Below are positions 1-11,996 of a stretch of 64,000 nucleotides of DNA, in pieces (position 1 is the first letter of the stretch; each line of letters starts with the position of its first letter). This DNA is from Schizophyllum amplum (Eukaryota; Basidiomycota; Agaricomycetes; Agaricales; Schizophyllaceae), in NCBI GenBank assembly GCA_007026445.1, contig VDMD01000004.1, positions 930,001 through 994,000 of the forward strand, read 5' to 3'. Made by a program: the position numbers and the translations under genes. The notes below the pieces were generated by a model. It was not told the DNA's origin, did not search any database, and saw only the letters and a list, made by a program, of their open reading frames with translations.

Positions 1-1383
1 CAGGAAACCGGGGAGAGATCCTCTGTGAGTCTTCTATCGATCTCGCCGGTATTCCGAACTAATTACGAAGGCTAGTACGATTGTCATTGACGCAGGAAAG
101 ACGTTCCAAGCAGCAGCGATAGAATGGTTTCCCAAGTATGGCCTGAGGAGGATAGATGCACTGCTTATAACGCATGCGCACGCAGACGGTGTGTATTATG
201 CGTTGATCTATGCGTCAGAGACCTCATAGCTCTGCAGCGATGAATGGACTGGATGATCTGCGAGGTAAGCGATCTGCACCTGGTGGCGCGCGAGCTGACT
301 TTCTGCGCCAGCTTGGACGTTGAGGGGTCGCATACAGCCCCACATCGACGTATACTGCAATCAGGACACCTTTCGTGAAGTAGAGCGATCCTTCCCGTAT
401 CTGGTGTCCAAGGCGTTTGCTTCGGGCGGTGGAGATGTATGTGCGACACTCGTCAATGTCATCAAGTACATGGCTCACCTTCGCAGGTTCCAGAATTTGT
501 CTGGCATATCATCGAAGATAATGTACCCTTTGAGATTACTGACTCAGGCGTGTGGGTCACTCCATTTTTTGGTGCGTTCACTTCTCTTTACCTGGTAGCA
601 TGTTGCTCATCTCACGCAGTGCACCACGGACGCGTCTTCTCCAAACCGCCGGATCCCATGCCCACGCCGGGACCCACGCACCCTTCCACCCCAATCAACC
701 TCAGCAAGTCTCCGGAGCACGCCCAAAGCGACTCCAACGCAGAGGCTACCGTCCTCTCCCACACACTCGACTTTGCCACTGCCGCACACTCTAGCGGCGA
801 GCGCACTATCATCCAACCCCAGCCGTTGAAACTCGCAAATGCTTCCTCCTCCGAACGCACCGTATTGCCTCTCCCCTCTACCGAACCCAACATCACACCC
901 TACCTGTGCTTCGGCTTCCTCGTCCACGGCGCGCTCGCCTACATCTCCGACACTAACTTCATCCCGCCATCTGCATGGGCTGTGCTGGACAAACATCCAG
1001 GCCTCCCGCTTGCCGTCCTCGACACGCTCTATCTCCAGGAATTCACGTCGCACTTTGGCATCAAGAGCGCGATGGATGCGGCTACGCGGCTCGGTCCGCG
1101 GCGTACATATCTAACGGGCATGGGTCACGAAGTATCACACGAGGAGTATGAGACGCTATGTGAGGTCGCGAGCGGGCAACGTGGGGCGAATGGCGAGGTG
1201 CGCGACGAGAAAGCGGGCTTGCGATCGAAGGCAAGGGAGGAGTTGACGGAGAAGGAGCTAGAGGGGATTGATCTAGCGCTGGGTGCGCTGAATGGCGCAA
1301 CACCATGGGTGCGCCCAGGGCACGATGGGTTGCGCGTCGTCATAGACGCCAACGGCGATGTACGCGATGGGACGTGCCCTTGA
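1..1383 (+). CDS. Metallo-beta-lactamase-fold hydrolase (S. pombe C777.06c-like), 5' partial
   Basis: The 3' part of a multi-exon gene whose start lies before the window. An exon from about 84 encodes the metal-binding signature THAHAD, and splicing over a short intron (182-239) continues it as AMNGLDDLR, the HxHxDAxxGLDDLR pattern of the PhnP-like branch of the metallo-beta-lactamase fold. Later exons carry further expected ligands: VHHGR near 620, SDTN near 950 and GMGHEVSHEEY near 1120. The protein ends ANGDVRDGTCP. Family members are predicted di-metal phosphodiesterases or hydrolases; the substrate in fungi is not established. A Ser/Thr/Pro-rich insertion separates VHHGR from the following core strand. 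It converges on CSN6 with a 229-bp gap. Family assignment is firm; the exact function is not. Confidence 0.85.
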
Positions 1384-1612
1384 GAGAATGCGGATGCTCA
1401 TGAGAGATGCATCTTTGTCTAACGGCTGCAACAGTCTAATAAAGGAGGTGCAATGCATCTCTTTCTGCAGAAAGCCCGCTTATTGCTCAATGAAACCAAG
1501 AGCGTGATATGAAGAGCCTTCGAGCTTCAAAGATGTTACAGTGATATGTGATTACAACATGAGGGCAATACGATGAGGAGATGTGCAAGATGGCGCAGCA
1601 GGTCGAAGATAT

Positions 1613-3016
1613 TCAGTGCATTCGATCCCATTCGGACATCATGCCACCCTGCCTTCCAAGCCTGCGCCGACCAGCTGGTGGGCCGCGCTCCTCGCGATTG
1701 CTGGCAGTGAGCAAGACGTGCTTGTCGACGAGCTGAAAATGTGATCAGATGTGTGGAAAATAGAAAGGGACATCAAAAGCGTTCACTCACATCGTTGAGG
1801 ATGTTGGTCGACTTCGTCAAGGACGATAAGTATGCTGTTAGCTGCACGTCTTCATATTCCTGTGGTACACAACACGTTAGCGTCGTTCGATGAAGCAGGC
1901 AGCTTTCGTACCGTGTCGAACTCTTCGCGGAAGTCAGGATTCTCTGTGGCTGGTAATGAGGACACTAGGGCGGCTAGCGCTCGCAATACTGCTGGATCCT
2001 TCTTCGCCGAGCCTATGGACAGTTGTGATGGAACCGGTGTACTTGTGAAAAGCCGTTGCAGAGCGCACCTGAGATTACATCCGCCACGTACTTGACGAGC
2101 AGCATGATGCGGTCGTGCAGCATCTTGACCGCCGCGCGCTGCGTCTGCAAATGCGACTCCACTACATGCTCGTTAGTTGTGTGTACCATTCAACGAGACA
2201 GCAGCAACGCACGACTCGTCCCACTACCACCGCCGCGTGCTGTCCAGTCGACCGCGATGCGCTCTGCCTCGCCCGTCTCGACATTGTATGGCACCTCGAT
2301 GTACACTGCCCGCGCCTTCCCGCCGTGGAAGTCCATAGTCGGCTCGTACACCTTGATCGGCAACGTCTGCGCGTTCACGTCCGTGGTCACCACGACCGTA
2401 CCGGCCGGTTGCAGTATAAGCAGTAGTGGCGTCGAGCAGTACGCGGTGAACTACGTGCTGCAGTGTCAAGCAAGGGGAAATGGAGACGAGTGTGGTCAAC
2501 ACACCTGCTCATGCAGCGCTATATGGCGGGTAGTGGGGATAGTGGCGACGGTGTACCAGCCGATGAACTCGAGGGAGGGAAATACCTGCTTGTCTGCACA
2601 CGGATGGTCAGCGCACAATATTCCACTCAGTGCACGCCCACGCACATTGCTCTCTTCTGGATACGAGGAAGCCGTGATCGACGCCATCGCCTTCAAGCGC
2701 GAGCTCAAAGGTGTTCACGATCTCGACTTCGCGGCCATTCTGCGTGCCCAGAAGCGCGCCGAGCACTGCAGCCATATCATTGTCAGCGTCGTCACTGCAC
2801 ATAGAAGGAGGACGCACCGAAGGGGCTGTTCGTCATGGTCTGTAATTTGAGGCGCGTGAGGTGCTCGGAGACATTGAGGATGGGGAGCGGGTGTCTGCGC
2901 GATCTCAGTCGGGCGTTGGTCGCGGCGTCGTCGAGGGCTCACAGTGATAGCGTCAGGCCAGAGACGGTCGACGACGGCAGGACGACCGACTGCTCATCCG
3001 TGTCCATGGCGTTCAT
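1613..3016 (-). CDS. CSN6: COP9 signalosome subunit 6 (MPN domain)
   Basis: Begins MNAMDTDEQSVVLPSSTVSG, followed by short introns. The exon near 2890-2835 reads HPLPILNVSEHLTRLK and the exon near 2770-2640 reads VLGALLGTQNGREVEIVNTF, both hallmark stretches of the MPN domain of CSN6. Later exons give FPSLEFIGWYTVA and IKVYEPTMDF. No JAMM metal motif (ExnHxHx10D) is seen, as expected for CSN6, which is a structural partner of the catalytic CSN5. The helical C-terminus near 2100-1800 (LLVKYVADVISG) fits the region that bundles with other subunits. The complex removes NEDD8 from cullins and acts in nucleus and cytosol. The stop was chosen after a final exon reading LVDKHVLLTASNREERGPP. Intron edges are inferred. 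Confidence 0.9.
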
Positions 3017-3469
3017 TGTTCTCTGTCAAGACGCGCGGCTTCAGTGAGAATAGCAAAGAGGCGCCGCATCACGTGGCATCATTTAAGCGCCCATTGTGCT
3101 CCTTCCAAGTTGAAGTTTGACTTTTAGCAAACGTATACATATCCAGCATTCTGTATTGAAATGGCGCGGCCCAAACGCGTTGCATTATATAGATAGGCTG
3201 GAGGCGAACAGCTAAACGTGCAATAGAAACGAGCGACAAGAACGAGACAGACTCCGTAGAACAGTAGCGATACAAAGACTTGAGCGATGTCATCAAAGGA
3301 GCAGTAGTACTAGCGGATAAGGTATAGAGTCTATGTCGATGCATGCAGGTCGATGCATGCAGGTAGTCTGGAGGGTCTTCATCCTGAGGTTAGTCCGTCG
3401 TACTTGAGCTAGATACTGAAAAGTAGATGCATCTAGAGGTTCATGGGTTGTCACGAGGATAGGTACATT
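3017..3469. other. Intergenic: CSN6 promoter side and chitin deacetylase 3' flank
   Basis: No credible coding signal. A short tandem duplication of tcgatgcatgcagg lies at about 3334-3363. The interval holds the CSN6 upstream region and the 3' untranslated region of the chitin deacetylase gene. Confidence 0.6.
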
Positions 3470-5091
3470 TACAGGCCTAGCATAGACAGCCCAGTGACAA
3501 AGCCGCCAGCGATGGCGAGCACCGCGGTCAAGGCCACGCTTGTGCGCAGGCCGGCAGCGCCGTTGTCGTCACCGTCGGATTCAGAGCCGCCGGTAGCTTG
3601 GGCGGATCCAGGCGCGCCAGAAGATAATGTTACAGCGGCAGACTCTGTAATTCTTTGTCAGCGTAACTTCAAGCATGTACGTAACATTATACGCACCGGA
3701 GACAACAGGCGGGTTGCTGCTGTTGTCGTTCGTCTCGATGTAGGCGTCCGACAGCGGCTTGTTCAAGCACGAGATGACCGGCTCGATCGTGAAATCGGGG
3801 TTCTTGTGCGCGAGGGCGTCAGGGAGAATGTACCCTGTAGCCACATCGACGGTCTGCTGGAACAAGTCGTGCTCCAGCACGATGAAACCGGTGTCAATTT
3901 CGGATGCGTTCCCAAGGATATTCTGCCAGTTTTGAAGGACGTCCTGTACCGTGCTGGTACCGGCATGGATATCAAAGTCTACGTGGGTCTGTGAGCCATG
4001 GAGCATATCAAGCTTAGGAGCGTAAACGCACCGCCCGTGTCGAAGGTTGCATACTCGCTGATACGAGTCCACATGACAGGTGTCATGCCCATCGCGATTG
4101 AGATCGCACGTACACGGTCGCTACGCCAAAGCATGAGACGTGATAACGCACGCCGAACATTCCCACTCACTCAATGTCACCGTAAGGCGGGCGCATCATA
4201 TTGGGGGTGACACCAATCACATCCTTGATGGCCTTGCGCGTCCAGCCGAGCTCAGCGATGATCTCCTCGTTCGTGAGAGTGGTGAGGTACGGGTGACTCC
4301 AGGTGTGCACCGCAACCTGATGACCGGACATGTACTCCTCCTGCAGGGTAGCAGGGAAGGAGATGACACGGGAGCCGACAACGAAGAAGGTTGACTTGAT
4401 CTGCTGCTCATCGAGGTACTTGAGGAGGTTCGGCGTATAGTAGGATGGACCGTCATCGTAGGTCAGACCCCAGGTGTACTTGTCTGGGCACGAGACTACA
4501 TCAGTCTGCAGGAGGATCAGCGATATTACAAGGGCGAGAAGCATTCAACGCACGTCGCGCGTGCAGCCACCGCATGTCCACCAGCAGTTCGACTCGTTCT
4601 TGGCCGCATCCAGGTTCGACGGGCAGCCACCCTCCATGTTGGCGTTGATGAAGGGGATCTCGATGCCAGTGTCGGCGACCTCCTGGATCCATGCCTTCAC
4701 CTCATCGGAATCGGTCGGGGGACCTTGTCCATGGTGGGTAGTCGCCGGACGAGATCGTGGAGCTAGGAAGAACGGGCGAGTCACTCAAGAACGTCGCGGT
4801 GGCGCCGGGGGTGGCTGTCGATGGGAGAGGAATAGTGGACTCCGTAGCCGCCGCGGCATTGATGGATGACAAGGGAATGGCGGTCGGGTTAGATGATAAC
4901 AGGGAGAATGTGTAGGTTGTCGCAAGAGTGGCTGCCCCGGAGGTGATACCGCTGGCTGCGGCAGATCCACTGGCAGAGGCAGGCGCAGATGCTGCCGCCG
5001 AAGAGGTCTCCTGGCGGGCGTCGTGAGCGGCGACTAGCGCTGGGCCAGCGGCGATAAGAGGCAAGAATGCGAGAGCACGGCGGAAGAACAT
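3470..5091 (-). CDS. Chitin deacetylase, GPI-anchored (carbohydrate esterase family 4)
   Basis: Removes N-acetyl groups from cell-wall chitin to give chitosan. The start gives a signal peptide (MFFRRALAFLPLIAAGPALVAA), then a Ser/Ala/Thr-rich linker to about residue 115. A Cys-rich stretch follows (GGCPSN, NCWWTCGGCTRD). The NodB domain shows TYDDGPS (catalytic base and metal Asp), HTWSHP (metal His pair) and RPPYGD, all intact. The C-terminal exon encodes a Ser/Gly-rich stretch ending in a hydrophobic tail (VALTAVLAIAGGFVTGLSML), typical of a GPI signal, so the enzyme should act at the plasma membrane and wall. Length and order match fungal CDA proteins. Several introns interrupt it; their edges are inferred. 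Confidence 0.93.
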
Positions 5092-5532
5092 GTTCGTCGT
5101 CGTCGTCGGCAGCGGCGGGCTCGCTGGATAAAGGAAGGACAGTGAGTCTGAACGGCGTCGACGATGGCGGTAAGAAGAAAGAAACCGTTGGCAGCGGGCG
5201 AACAGTTTGACTTTGGATATAATATTTCGTCAGCTCCACCCGACGCCACATCAGATCGGACCGCAGCGTTATAATAAGCGCGCGAAGGCCGGCATCATGC
5301 ATGAAACGACAGTCGGCACCCCGTTTATTCACGCGCAGCCACCCAGAGCCGCTCTGAGCCGCTGCGCTCACAACCATCGTGCCGTGGGGACAACATCGTT
5401 ACACCCAATTTACACCCGGATATCTATATAAAAATTCACACATAGATATAGCACAACATCGCACATGGTATGGGTACGCGCCTAGGCTCAATGGCCGACA
5501 AGGCCAGCGTGTGGTCTAAGGGAGAGGCAGCC
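5092..5532. other. Intergenic: chitin deacetylase promoter side
   Basis: No coding signal supported. It contains the upstream region of the chitin deacetylase and the 3' flank of the NAP-family gene. An AT-rich patch (tatctatataaaaattc) lies near 5420-5437. Confidence 0.5.
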
Positions 5533-6559
5533 TTAGACCTTTTGCTTCTTCGTGCGCGGCTTCTCCAGGTCAATCTCCTCCGCGTCGTCGTCATCGTCGT
5601 CCTCGTCCTCCGAGTCAATCTCATCCGAGTCGCCGAAGAACGCAGGGATCGGCTCCATGAACAACTCCAGGCAAGCGAGGCCAAGCTACGCGAGCAACCA
5701 TCAGCACACATGCTCGTCACTCCAAAGCCAAGGGATCTCTTACATCCATCGGGTCCGCCTCCACCTCAAAGAAGTTGAAGAAGCTGCCCGGGTCGCCGGA
5801 GAGCTCGTCATCATCGACCTCCTCCGATACTTGACGCGGATACTTCTTGGTGAACGCGTTCTCCGGATCCTTCCAGTCGATCTTCATAGCCTAGATGGTG
5901 GGGGACGTGCTCAGCGCGTTGTTCAAGTACACGGAGTCACGGGAACGCGCACCTGCGGCTTGACGTCGCGCCCCCACTGGAAGTCTGCCTGTGCGTCGGA
6001 GATGCCATCCTCGTCCACCTTGGAGTTGCCGGCCTCGGCAACAGGCGCGTACTTGTACTCCTTCGTAAGCACCGCGTTGGTGAAGTAGGGGTTCTCCTTG
6101 AAATGCTGCCTCGGGCGTCAGCACGCATACCGCTGCTCTATTCGAATGCACTCACGAATTCCAGCGTAAAGGCGCGCGGCTCCTCCTTGTTGCGGATAAC
6201 CCAAAGGTCTTCGAGGTAGCTCAGAGCCTGCTGGTCGACATTATGGCCGAGGTAAAGACCAATCTGGGGCACGTTCATGAGGGCGATCGGCCAGAACTTG
6301 GGGATGGTCTTCAGCGTCGGGCGGCGCTTCTCAAAGTACGGCTGCATCAACTTGATGTTGAAGAACTCTGCGAGTGAGGGGGGATGCTTCAATGAAGCTA
6401 TCGCGGGTAGCAGGACGCGTCTGACGTACCGACAGCAAGTTGCTTCCGGTCATCCTGCTCCTGGAGGTCCTTGAGCTTCGCGATATCCTCATCACGAGTC
6501 TCGTAATCCGCGAAAGGACTCTTCTCAGTGTCGGCACCAGGGGACGCGCGCTTCGTCAT
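5533..6559 (-). CDS. NAP1/SET-family histone chaperone
   Basis: Begins MTKRASPGADTEKSPFADYE. A helical segment follows (DEDIAKLKDLQEQDDRKQ), then the NAP core: KRRPTLKTIPKFWPIALMN, YLEDLWVIRNKEEPRAF, ENPYFTNAVLTKEYKY. The last exons read DWKDPENAFTKKYP and PGSFFNFFEVEADP, a SET/Vps75-type ending. The protein closes with a long acidic tract (near 5650-5590) and a basic tail, PRTKKQKV. Such proteins bind histones and shield them during chromatin assembly; the acidic tail and basic nuclear-localisation-like end fit a nuclear chaperone. The short N-terminus and the FFNFF motif place it closer to SET/TAF-I than to classical NAP1. Four or five short introns are inferred. Confidence 0.9.
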
Positions 6560-7796
6560 TTTAGGAGGTAAAAGGGAGGGGGGAGGGGGGACTTGGTGGA
6601 GAATGAGCGGACTGGACGTAGAGACGTGACCAAAAATTTGGCGCTGCCGGGGATCCCGCCTCGGCGGCATTTGCCGGGACACAGTTTATCAGGTCATGTG
6701 ACAGTCAGGGGTGAGGTTGGCTGAACTTCTCGTCTTCGCGTTCGAACCATGGCAAGCATCCTTCCAGAAGCCATAGTCCCAAGTGAATAAATCTAGCTGC
6801 CGGGAGATCTGATTGTTTCCTGATGAAGTCATGGGCATATATAAGATCTCGAGAGGTATAAATACGCAGAATGCAAGAAATAGATGCGAAGCCCAGTCCC
6901 CTCAGGGCCCGGCATCCATATAAAATCAGTGCAAGTAGAGTGTATTTGCACTGAGATATACTGACTTTCTCATCTGAATTTTGCCTCTTGTACTAATATA
7001 CGCTATATGCAATATAGACGAGCTCCGACGGTCGCTCAGTATAAACAATGACCTCCAGATGTTTTTTCGAGGCCTGCTTGTATATATTGAACTCATCGCA
7101 TCGACACCGACAGCTCCGACAACGAGGCTGAAGAGGGCTGAAGGCACACTGAAGGGCCCGTCGTCAGGCAGCAGCTCCGGCAGCACCGTCAATGACACTG
7201 CATCTGAGGGGAAGCACGTCAGAGTACTGAAGTTCAGGTTCCGCGGCTGCCTCAAGCGGGCCCTCTAGTGCCAGCACGGTGCGTTATCCTCGGGTAGGTT
7301 CGACGCAGCAGGGTACAGTTGAAAAGGGAGAAAATATTCCGCCTCGGATGTATTTACTAGCCCCTTGTTGTATTGCATTTGGTCCTCGTTGTGGAACACC
7401 GAAATGTATTCAACGACTCGAATCTCGGTACATATCGCGAGCTTCTGTGTGCAATACAAACCCGGTATATACCGGTGCAAATACACTCTAGTAGCATGAT
7501 TACTGTAGGAAGCGGCAATATATAAGTTACATGCAGCCTCGCCTTAGCCGTGTGAAGTAGCAGCCTTTACTAGGCGATCGTGACGACTCGCAGTGAACAT
7601 CACTCCTTCGCGATGAGCTCTCGACTACATGACAAGTCCTCGTCTTGTTCGATAGAATAGACAGATATGTACTTACTTAGGACTTGCTTGTTCCGATGCT
7701 GCGCCTCGTAGTCGGCATGCTCGCAGACTGCTGAGTCTGCTTTCACAGTACATATTGATACAACATAGCTGCCCGATGCCAGAACGCGCCTGATAG
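6560..7796. other. Intergenic, 1.2 kb, no supported gene
   Basis: Only short ORFs on both strands, without recognisable domains or consistent splice structure. The region near 7100-7260 is Ser/Thr/Pro-coding in several frames and could be a decayed or very small gene (a possible 95-codon + frame ends at 7268). It also carries the promoter of the NAP-family gene and the 3' flank of the BTB gene. Confidence 0.5.
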
Positions 7797-8799
7797 CTAC
7801 CCTCCCAGGTCCGCTGCCTTCATCCTCTGCAATTCTGGCCAAGGAGGCAGCGCGAAGGCAGCAGGAAGATTTTCCCAGAACCCCACTTCCCAGGAGCGCA
7901 TACTCTCCGAGCACTTCTCAAAGCATTCGGGACACGTGAAGGTGCCCATGTATTCCATCCAGACCTCCCGCGCCTCCAAAGGATCCACCATCCAGTCTTC
8001 CGCCGCATCCATCGCGAGCCGTACCCGGCTCCCCAGGCAGCCGGGATCGCCGCATATGTCACTATGCTCCAACAAGCGCATCGCCGGGCTCGACCTGCGA
8101 GTCGCGCGGAAGCCATTGGAGATGGCAATGATGTCCGCCTCGGATAGCTGTCGTGTTGTGCCATTGAGAACGTGGCAGCCTTGTCTCAGTACTTCGTCGA
8201 TGGACGTGGTCGTAAGGTCGTAGTAGCATTGTGGCAAGGCCCAGGCGGCATGGACTTGGGTTGCGAGAGAGGCGACAGCGACGTAGCCTTTCAGGCCGGG
8301 AAGCTTGAAGGTAGCGGTCTCGTTGTCTGCAAAGTATTGTTCGACGGTCGTGCCAAACCATGTAGAGAGATGGTGCATAGCGCGCTGGCGAAGGTGCGCG
8401 ACGTCGTATTTGTCGCTGAGGCGAAGCACCCCATCAAGTACTTCGAAGGTGGTCTTCGTCGGGGGAGGTAGAAAGTATCTGGTGTGTGATATAAGCAAGA
8501 AGCATGATATGAGGAACAGGGACGCACGTAGGCATGAAGATCGCCTTGAGGAAGTGCACAAATTCCCCTGGCGGGTCATGGAATACGATAAGAGGCTTCC
8601 CATCGTAGCACTCAACGTCAGAAGGTTGGGGGAAAGAGAACATGTCGCTCAGAACGCTGGATAATGAGGCCAGGAAGCCTCTGTAGACGCAAAAGAGGCG
8701 ATCACCAGCCTGGAGGACAACATTGCCATCGGTGAACCATAATTCCTCGAAGTGAACGAGGCGGGTCGTCGATGCTTGTGGCGACGGCGCGGAACTCAT
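7797..8799 (-). CDS. BTB/POZ domain protein
   Basis: Starts MSSAPSPQASTTRLVHFEEL and runs into WFTDGNVVLQAGDRLFCVYR, then LASLSSVLSDMFSFPQP and PLIVFHDPPGEFVHFLKAIF, the usual opening of the large agaricomycete BTB family (ligand-like sheet, then the long interface helices). One intron near 8540-8470 leads to TTFEVLDGVLRLSDKYDV and a helical C-terminal half ending PPWPELQRMKAADLGG. The C-terminal half carries Cys pairs (CGDPGC, CPECFEKC) that could bind metal. These proteins are presumed to dimerise and may act as substrate adaptors for cullin-3 ligases; no partner can be named. Confident in family, not in role. Confidence 0.85.
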
Positions 8800-9101
8800 G
8801 GCAAGAGCTCAAGATGAGGAATGGCCAGTGGCGCCAGCATAAAAGATGGAGGAGACAAAGGAAGCATTTGGTGCCGCTGATGCCATTGTGTGAAGGACGG
8901 AAGCAGGCCGCATCCCGTGATCCGTGCCCCGGTTCATAAAAGTCTGGTCAACCGTCAATCACTGCGATGCTGGCCAGCAGCCTTCACTGAACATGCTGAG
9001 AGTGAAAGAGTGTTATAAGGTGTCTAATATATACTGTACTACCAAGAAGTTGTAGAGTTCCGTGTGTGCACAATGACAGGACCAAATCCGCATTCAGCGA
9101 C
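8800..9101. other. Intergenic: BTB promoter side and SAC1 3' flank
   Basis: 302 bp with no coding signal. AT-rich toward 9010-9050 (ctaatatatactgtac). Confidence 0.5.
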
Positions 9102-11886
9102 TCAGTCCACCCGCTTTGCCCCATCGCTGGTCCCGCTCGTCCACTTCTCCATCATGAGCATCGGCTTGGACTTCAAGACCGCCGTCTTCTCTAGCCCCGC
9201 CTCCACGCCGCTCTTGACCTTTTTCGTGTCCATCCCCATGCCGTGCCAGTACTTCCGGAAACCGGGGCCGTCGTAGAAGACGACGTCCTTGACGGAGACC
9301 AATCTCGGCCACGAGACATAGCAGATGCCGTGGATGAAGATGAAGGTCATGGAGACGAGGAAGATGGTGAACCAAAGGATGAAGTAGTACAGCAAGGAAT
9401 AATCTGGAACTGTAAGCTTTCATGGAGCATGTGGGAGGAGGAAGCATACCTGATGTCCGAGGCAGTGTCATGCCTGCGCAGACCATGAAGAAGGAAAACC
9501 CTGCAACGGCGGGCATCTGCATTTATCAGTAAGTAGGAGTCGGAAGACAGAGCATAACAGGACAGACCGAGCGCGTAACAACATCTCGCTTGTCGGATAC
9601 GAGGAACATCGCGCTGGAAGGATTCTGGCGTGGTATATACGCGCCAGTCATCAGATCGAAGGCGTCCTGCACAAGAGGAAATCAGTCTCCAGTCCATTGC
9701 ATGAGCGTAATATAACTCACCTGACGAGGTCCGTCCAAGAAGTTGTTCTTCAGGTAGCGCAGCACACTCTTCACGCCGTCCTCAAGAGCACCTTTCCGTG
9801 TCCGCTTGTTTGTACGCGTAAAGTCGCTCTTCAGCGCACCACTACCGCCGTATGCTCTCGCAATCTGGTCACCGTGATCCGCCCACATCTCGCGGAAAGT
9901 CGCTGACAGCATCTCATGGTCGTCGACACCTACCATGTGATAAGTACAAAATATAGCTGGAGACGTACGAACATTACCTTCACCCTTGATGAGGCCAGCA
10001 ATATCGTACAACTGCTTCTGCAGCGCGTACTTCGCCAGCGCAGCCTGCACAACGTTTGTTCTGTCCAAGTTGTCCATGCAGTTCGTGCGTAGTACACCAT
10101 TCTGCAACTTCTCGGGGCTGCCTGCCTTTGATGGCGGGATGTGGAGGTACCTATACCAAAAGTTTAGCCGGCATATAGATATTATGTCGAACAACTTGCC
10201 CGACACTCTCAATATCTCCCTTGATGCTGTCGATCAGCACGCTTATGCGATCCCAGCGCATATGCTTGCACTCGTTATGGAAGTCGAAATACTCGTAGCG
10301 AATGTTGGGATTGGCGGCGGAGGCCTATGAATGTGATCAGCATCTCGCAGCTGTAGTTGTGTGTCGACAAACCTGCGCCATAGCCTTCTCGTACGCCTCC
10401 TTGATCGGCCCCTCGTGTCCCTTGTGGTTCACGAGGTTAATGAGGTCGAGCTTTCCTGTTGGTGAGCCGTCCGTGTGTGGCGAGTAGAGCTGGAGCTGCT
10501 CGTCAAGGTGCGTTTTCAAGACGCCCATCTATAAACTTTTATAGGCATACGTTGGGAAAGCGTTGATTATGTGCTCACCGTCTCTTCAAGTTGCATGACA
10601 ACCAGGTCGGGTTTGTATCTTAGCGTATTGATTTCTGCCCAGAATAGAGGATAGATCCTCGTATCTGTACGAAGGAGAGCTTCGCGTACGTCGGATCGCT
10701 GAAGGGGTCTTCGTAGCGTCAGCGCTACCGCATTGTCACTTGTTGCAAGGAGACGAACTGACCACGCCAGCCGTCATCGAAGTCATGCACGCCGACAAAT
10801 GGCGAGCCGGGGATGCCACTCTCCTGGTCGTTCTTCGCCAGCAAGATCTGCTCAGACTCGACAAAGTTGGCGACATGCCCCTCGGTATCGATACCGCGGC
10901 GGAAGTAGCGTGTTCCTGCGCGGTAACGAGATCTCCGGGATATCAAACCAATGTATGATTTGCGCGGGAGAGTAGAGAGAGGAATTTCGTGGATAGAGAC
11001 CGCTGCGAGAGGTGAGGCAGAGACTAGAATTGGCGCGTATGCACTTACTGCCATAGAGAATTGGGAGGATGTACGAGCCCAGCTACAACGGGTCAGAGCA
11101 TGACACCGCAGCACTTGATACACTTACATCGGCGCCGCTCTCTATGAGCCTCGAAGCAGGGTACTTGTTCCAGAAGAACCGGTCATCGGCCTGTGCATTC
11201 AGTGAGACGAGTCGAAGCGCGGAAGTGGACGAGGTTACGTACGACTTCATACAAAGCGCTGCGTGCACGCTGTTCGCGCGTCTCCCATTGCGCCTGCAGG
11301 CGGGTGGTGATATCCCACGTGTAACTGGCCCAGAACACGCCGTTCGAGAGGTGCGACTTGACGAGGGCCTGCAGGTGGGCCTCTACGGGGTGCACCTGGT
11401 TGTTGTTGGTGAGGTCGGGGGACAGGAGGGGGTTGATGGGAATGAGCTCGAAGTCGTGGAGGCGATAGACCTTGTGGCCGAGAAGAGGGACGGGGTACAG
11501 GGTGCGGCCGGTGGCAATGATCAGGTATTCTGCTGCAGAACAGGCGTCGGTCAGAGTATACGGGCAAGCGGCGGGGGTGACGCGTACACTGGGAGAGAGA
11601 AATAAGGCCGTAGATTGCATGCACGGTCTTTGGATGTCTGCGCGCCGTGCGGGGTATCTGGGCGCCCGGCTCTGCGCGTTCGTGAGCAGTAGTAGGCGCA
11701 AAGACACATTCCACCTACGGTCAAAGGCGACCTGGCCCGTGGCGCGGGTGATGGTGAGCGAGTCGCGCCCATGGTCGGGGATAAAGATGAACGCTTCGTT
11801 GGTGATGTAACTGCGTTTGTGTGAGTTCAGTCCTGCTACCGTCTACTGGGCACGCACAGCGTCAGCTTGTCGTAGACGGCCTTCAT
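9102..11886 (-). CDS. SAC1: SAC1-type phosphoinositide phosphatase
   Basis: Integral ER/Golgi phosphatase acting mainly on phosphatidylinositol 4-phosphate. Exon 1 ([10 protein letters not shown]) splices over a short intron to [20 protein letters not shown], the usual SAC N-terminus. Following exons give [20 protein letters not shown] and [14 protein letters not shown], then the catalytic P-loop [14 protein letters not shown] near 10085-10050 (CX5R), which is intact. After [14 protein letters not shown] the C-terminus has two hydrophobic segments ([14 protein letters not shown] and [20 protein letters not shown]), as in yeast Sac1. It ends [12 protein letters not shown]. At least nine short introns are present. 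It is divergent to the U2A' gene across only 110 bp, so the promoter is probably shared. Confidence 0.93.
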
Positions 11887-11996
11887 GGCGGCGGCGGCGG
11901 GGCGAGTACTAGTAGGGCGCGCGGCGGACAAATACAAGATCAAGCCGGTCTGAGTTTGGCGATCGCGGCAGCCCCGCTTCTTGCACGCGTCCAGCC
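11887..11996. promoter_or_regulatory. Short divergent promoter SAC1 / U2A'
   Basis: Only 110 bp lie between the two opposing start codons, so both promoters must overlap here or extend into the 5' ends of the genes. No TATA box is obvious. Confidence 0.5.

Noticed and set aside
6981..7268. Possible small + strand gene (95 codons)
   Set aside because: No splice structure, domain or start context; kept only as a note in the intergenic entry.
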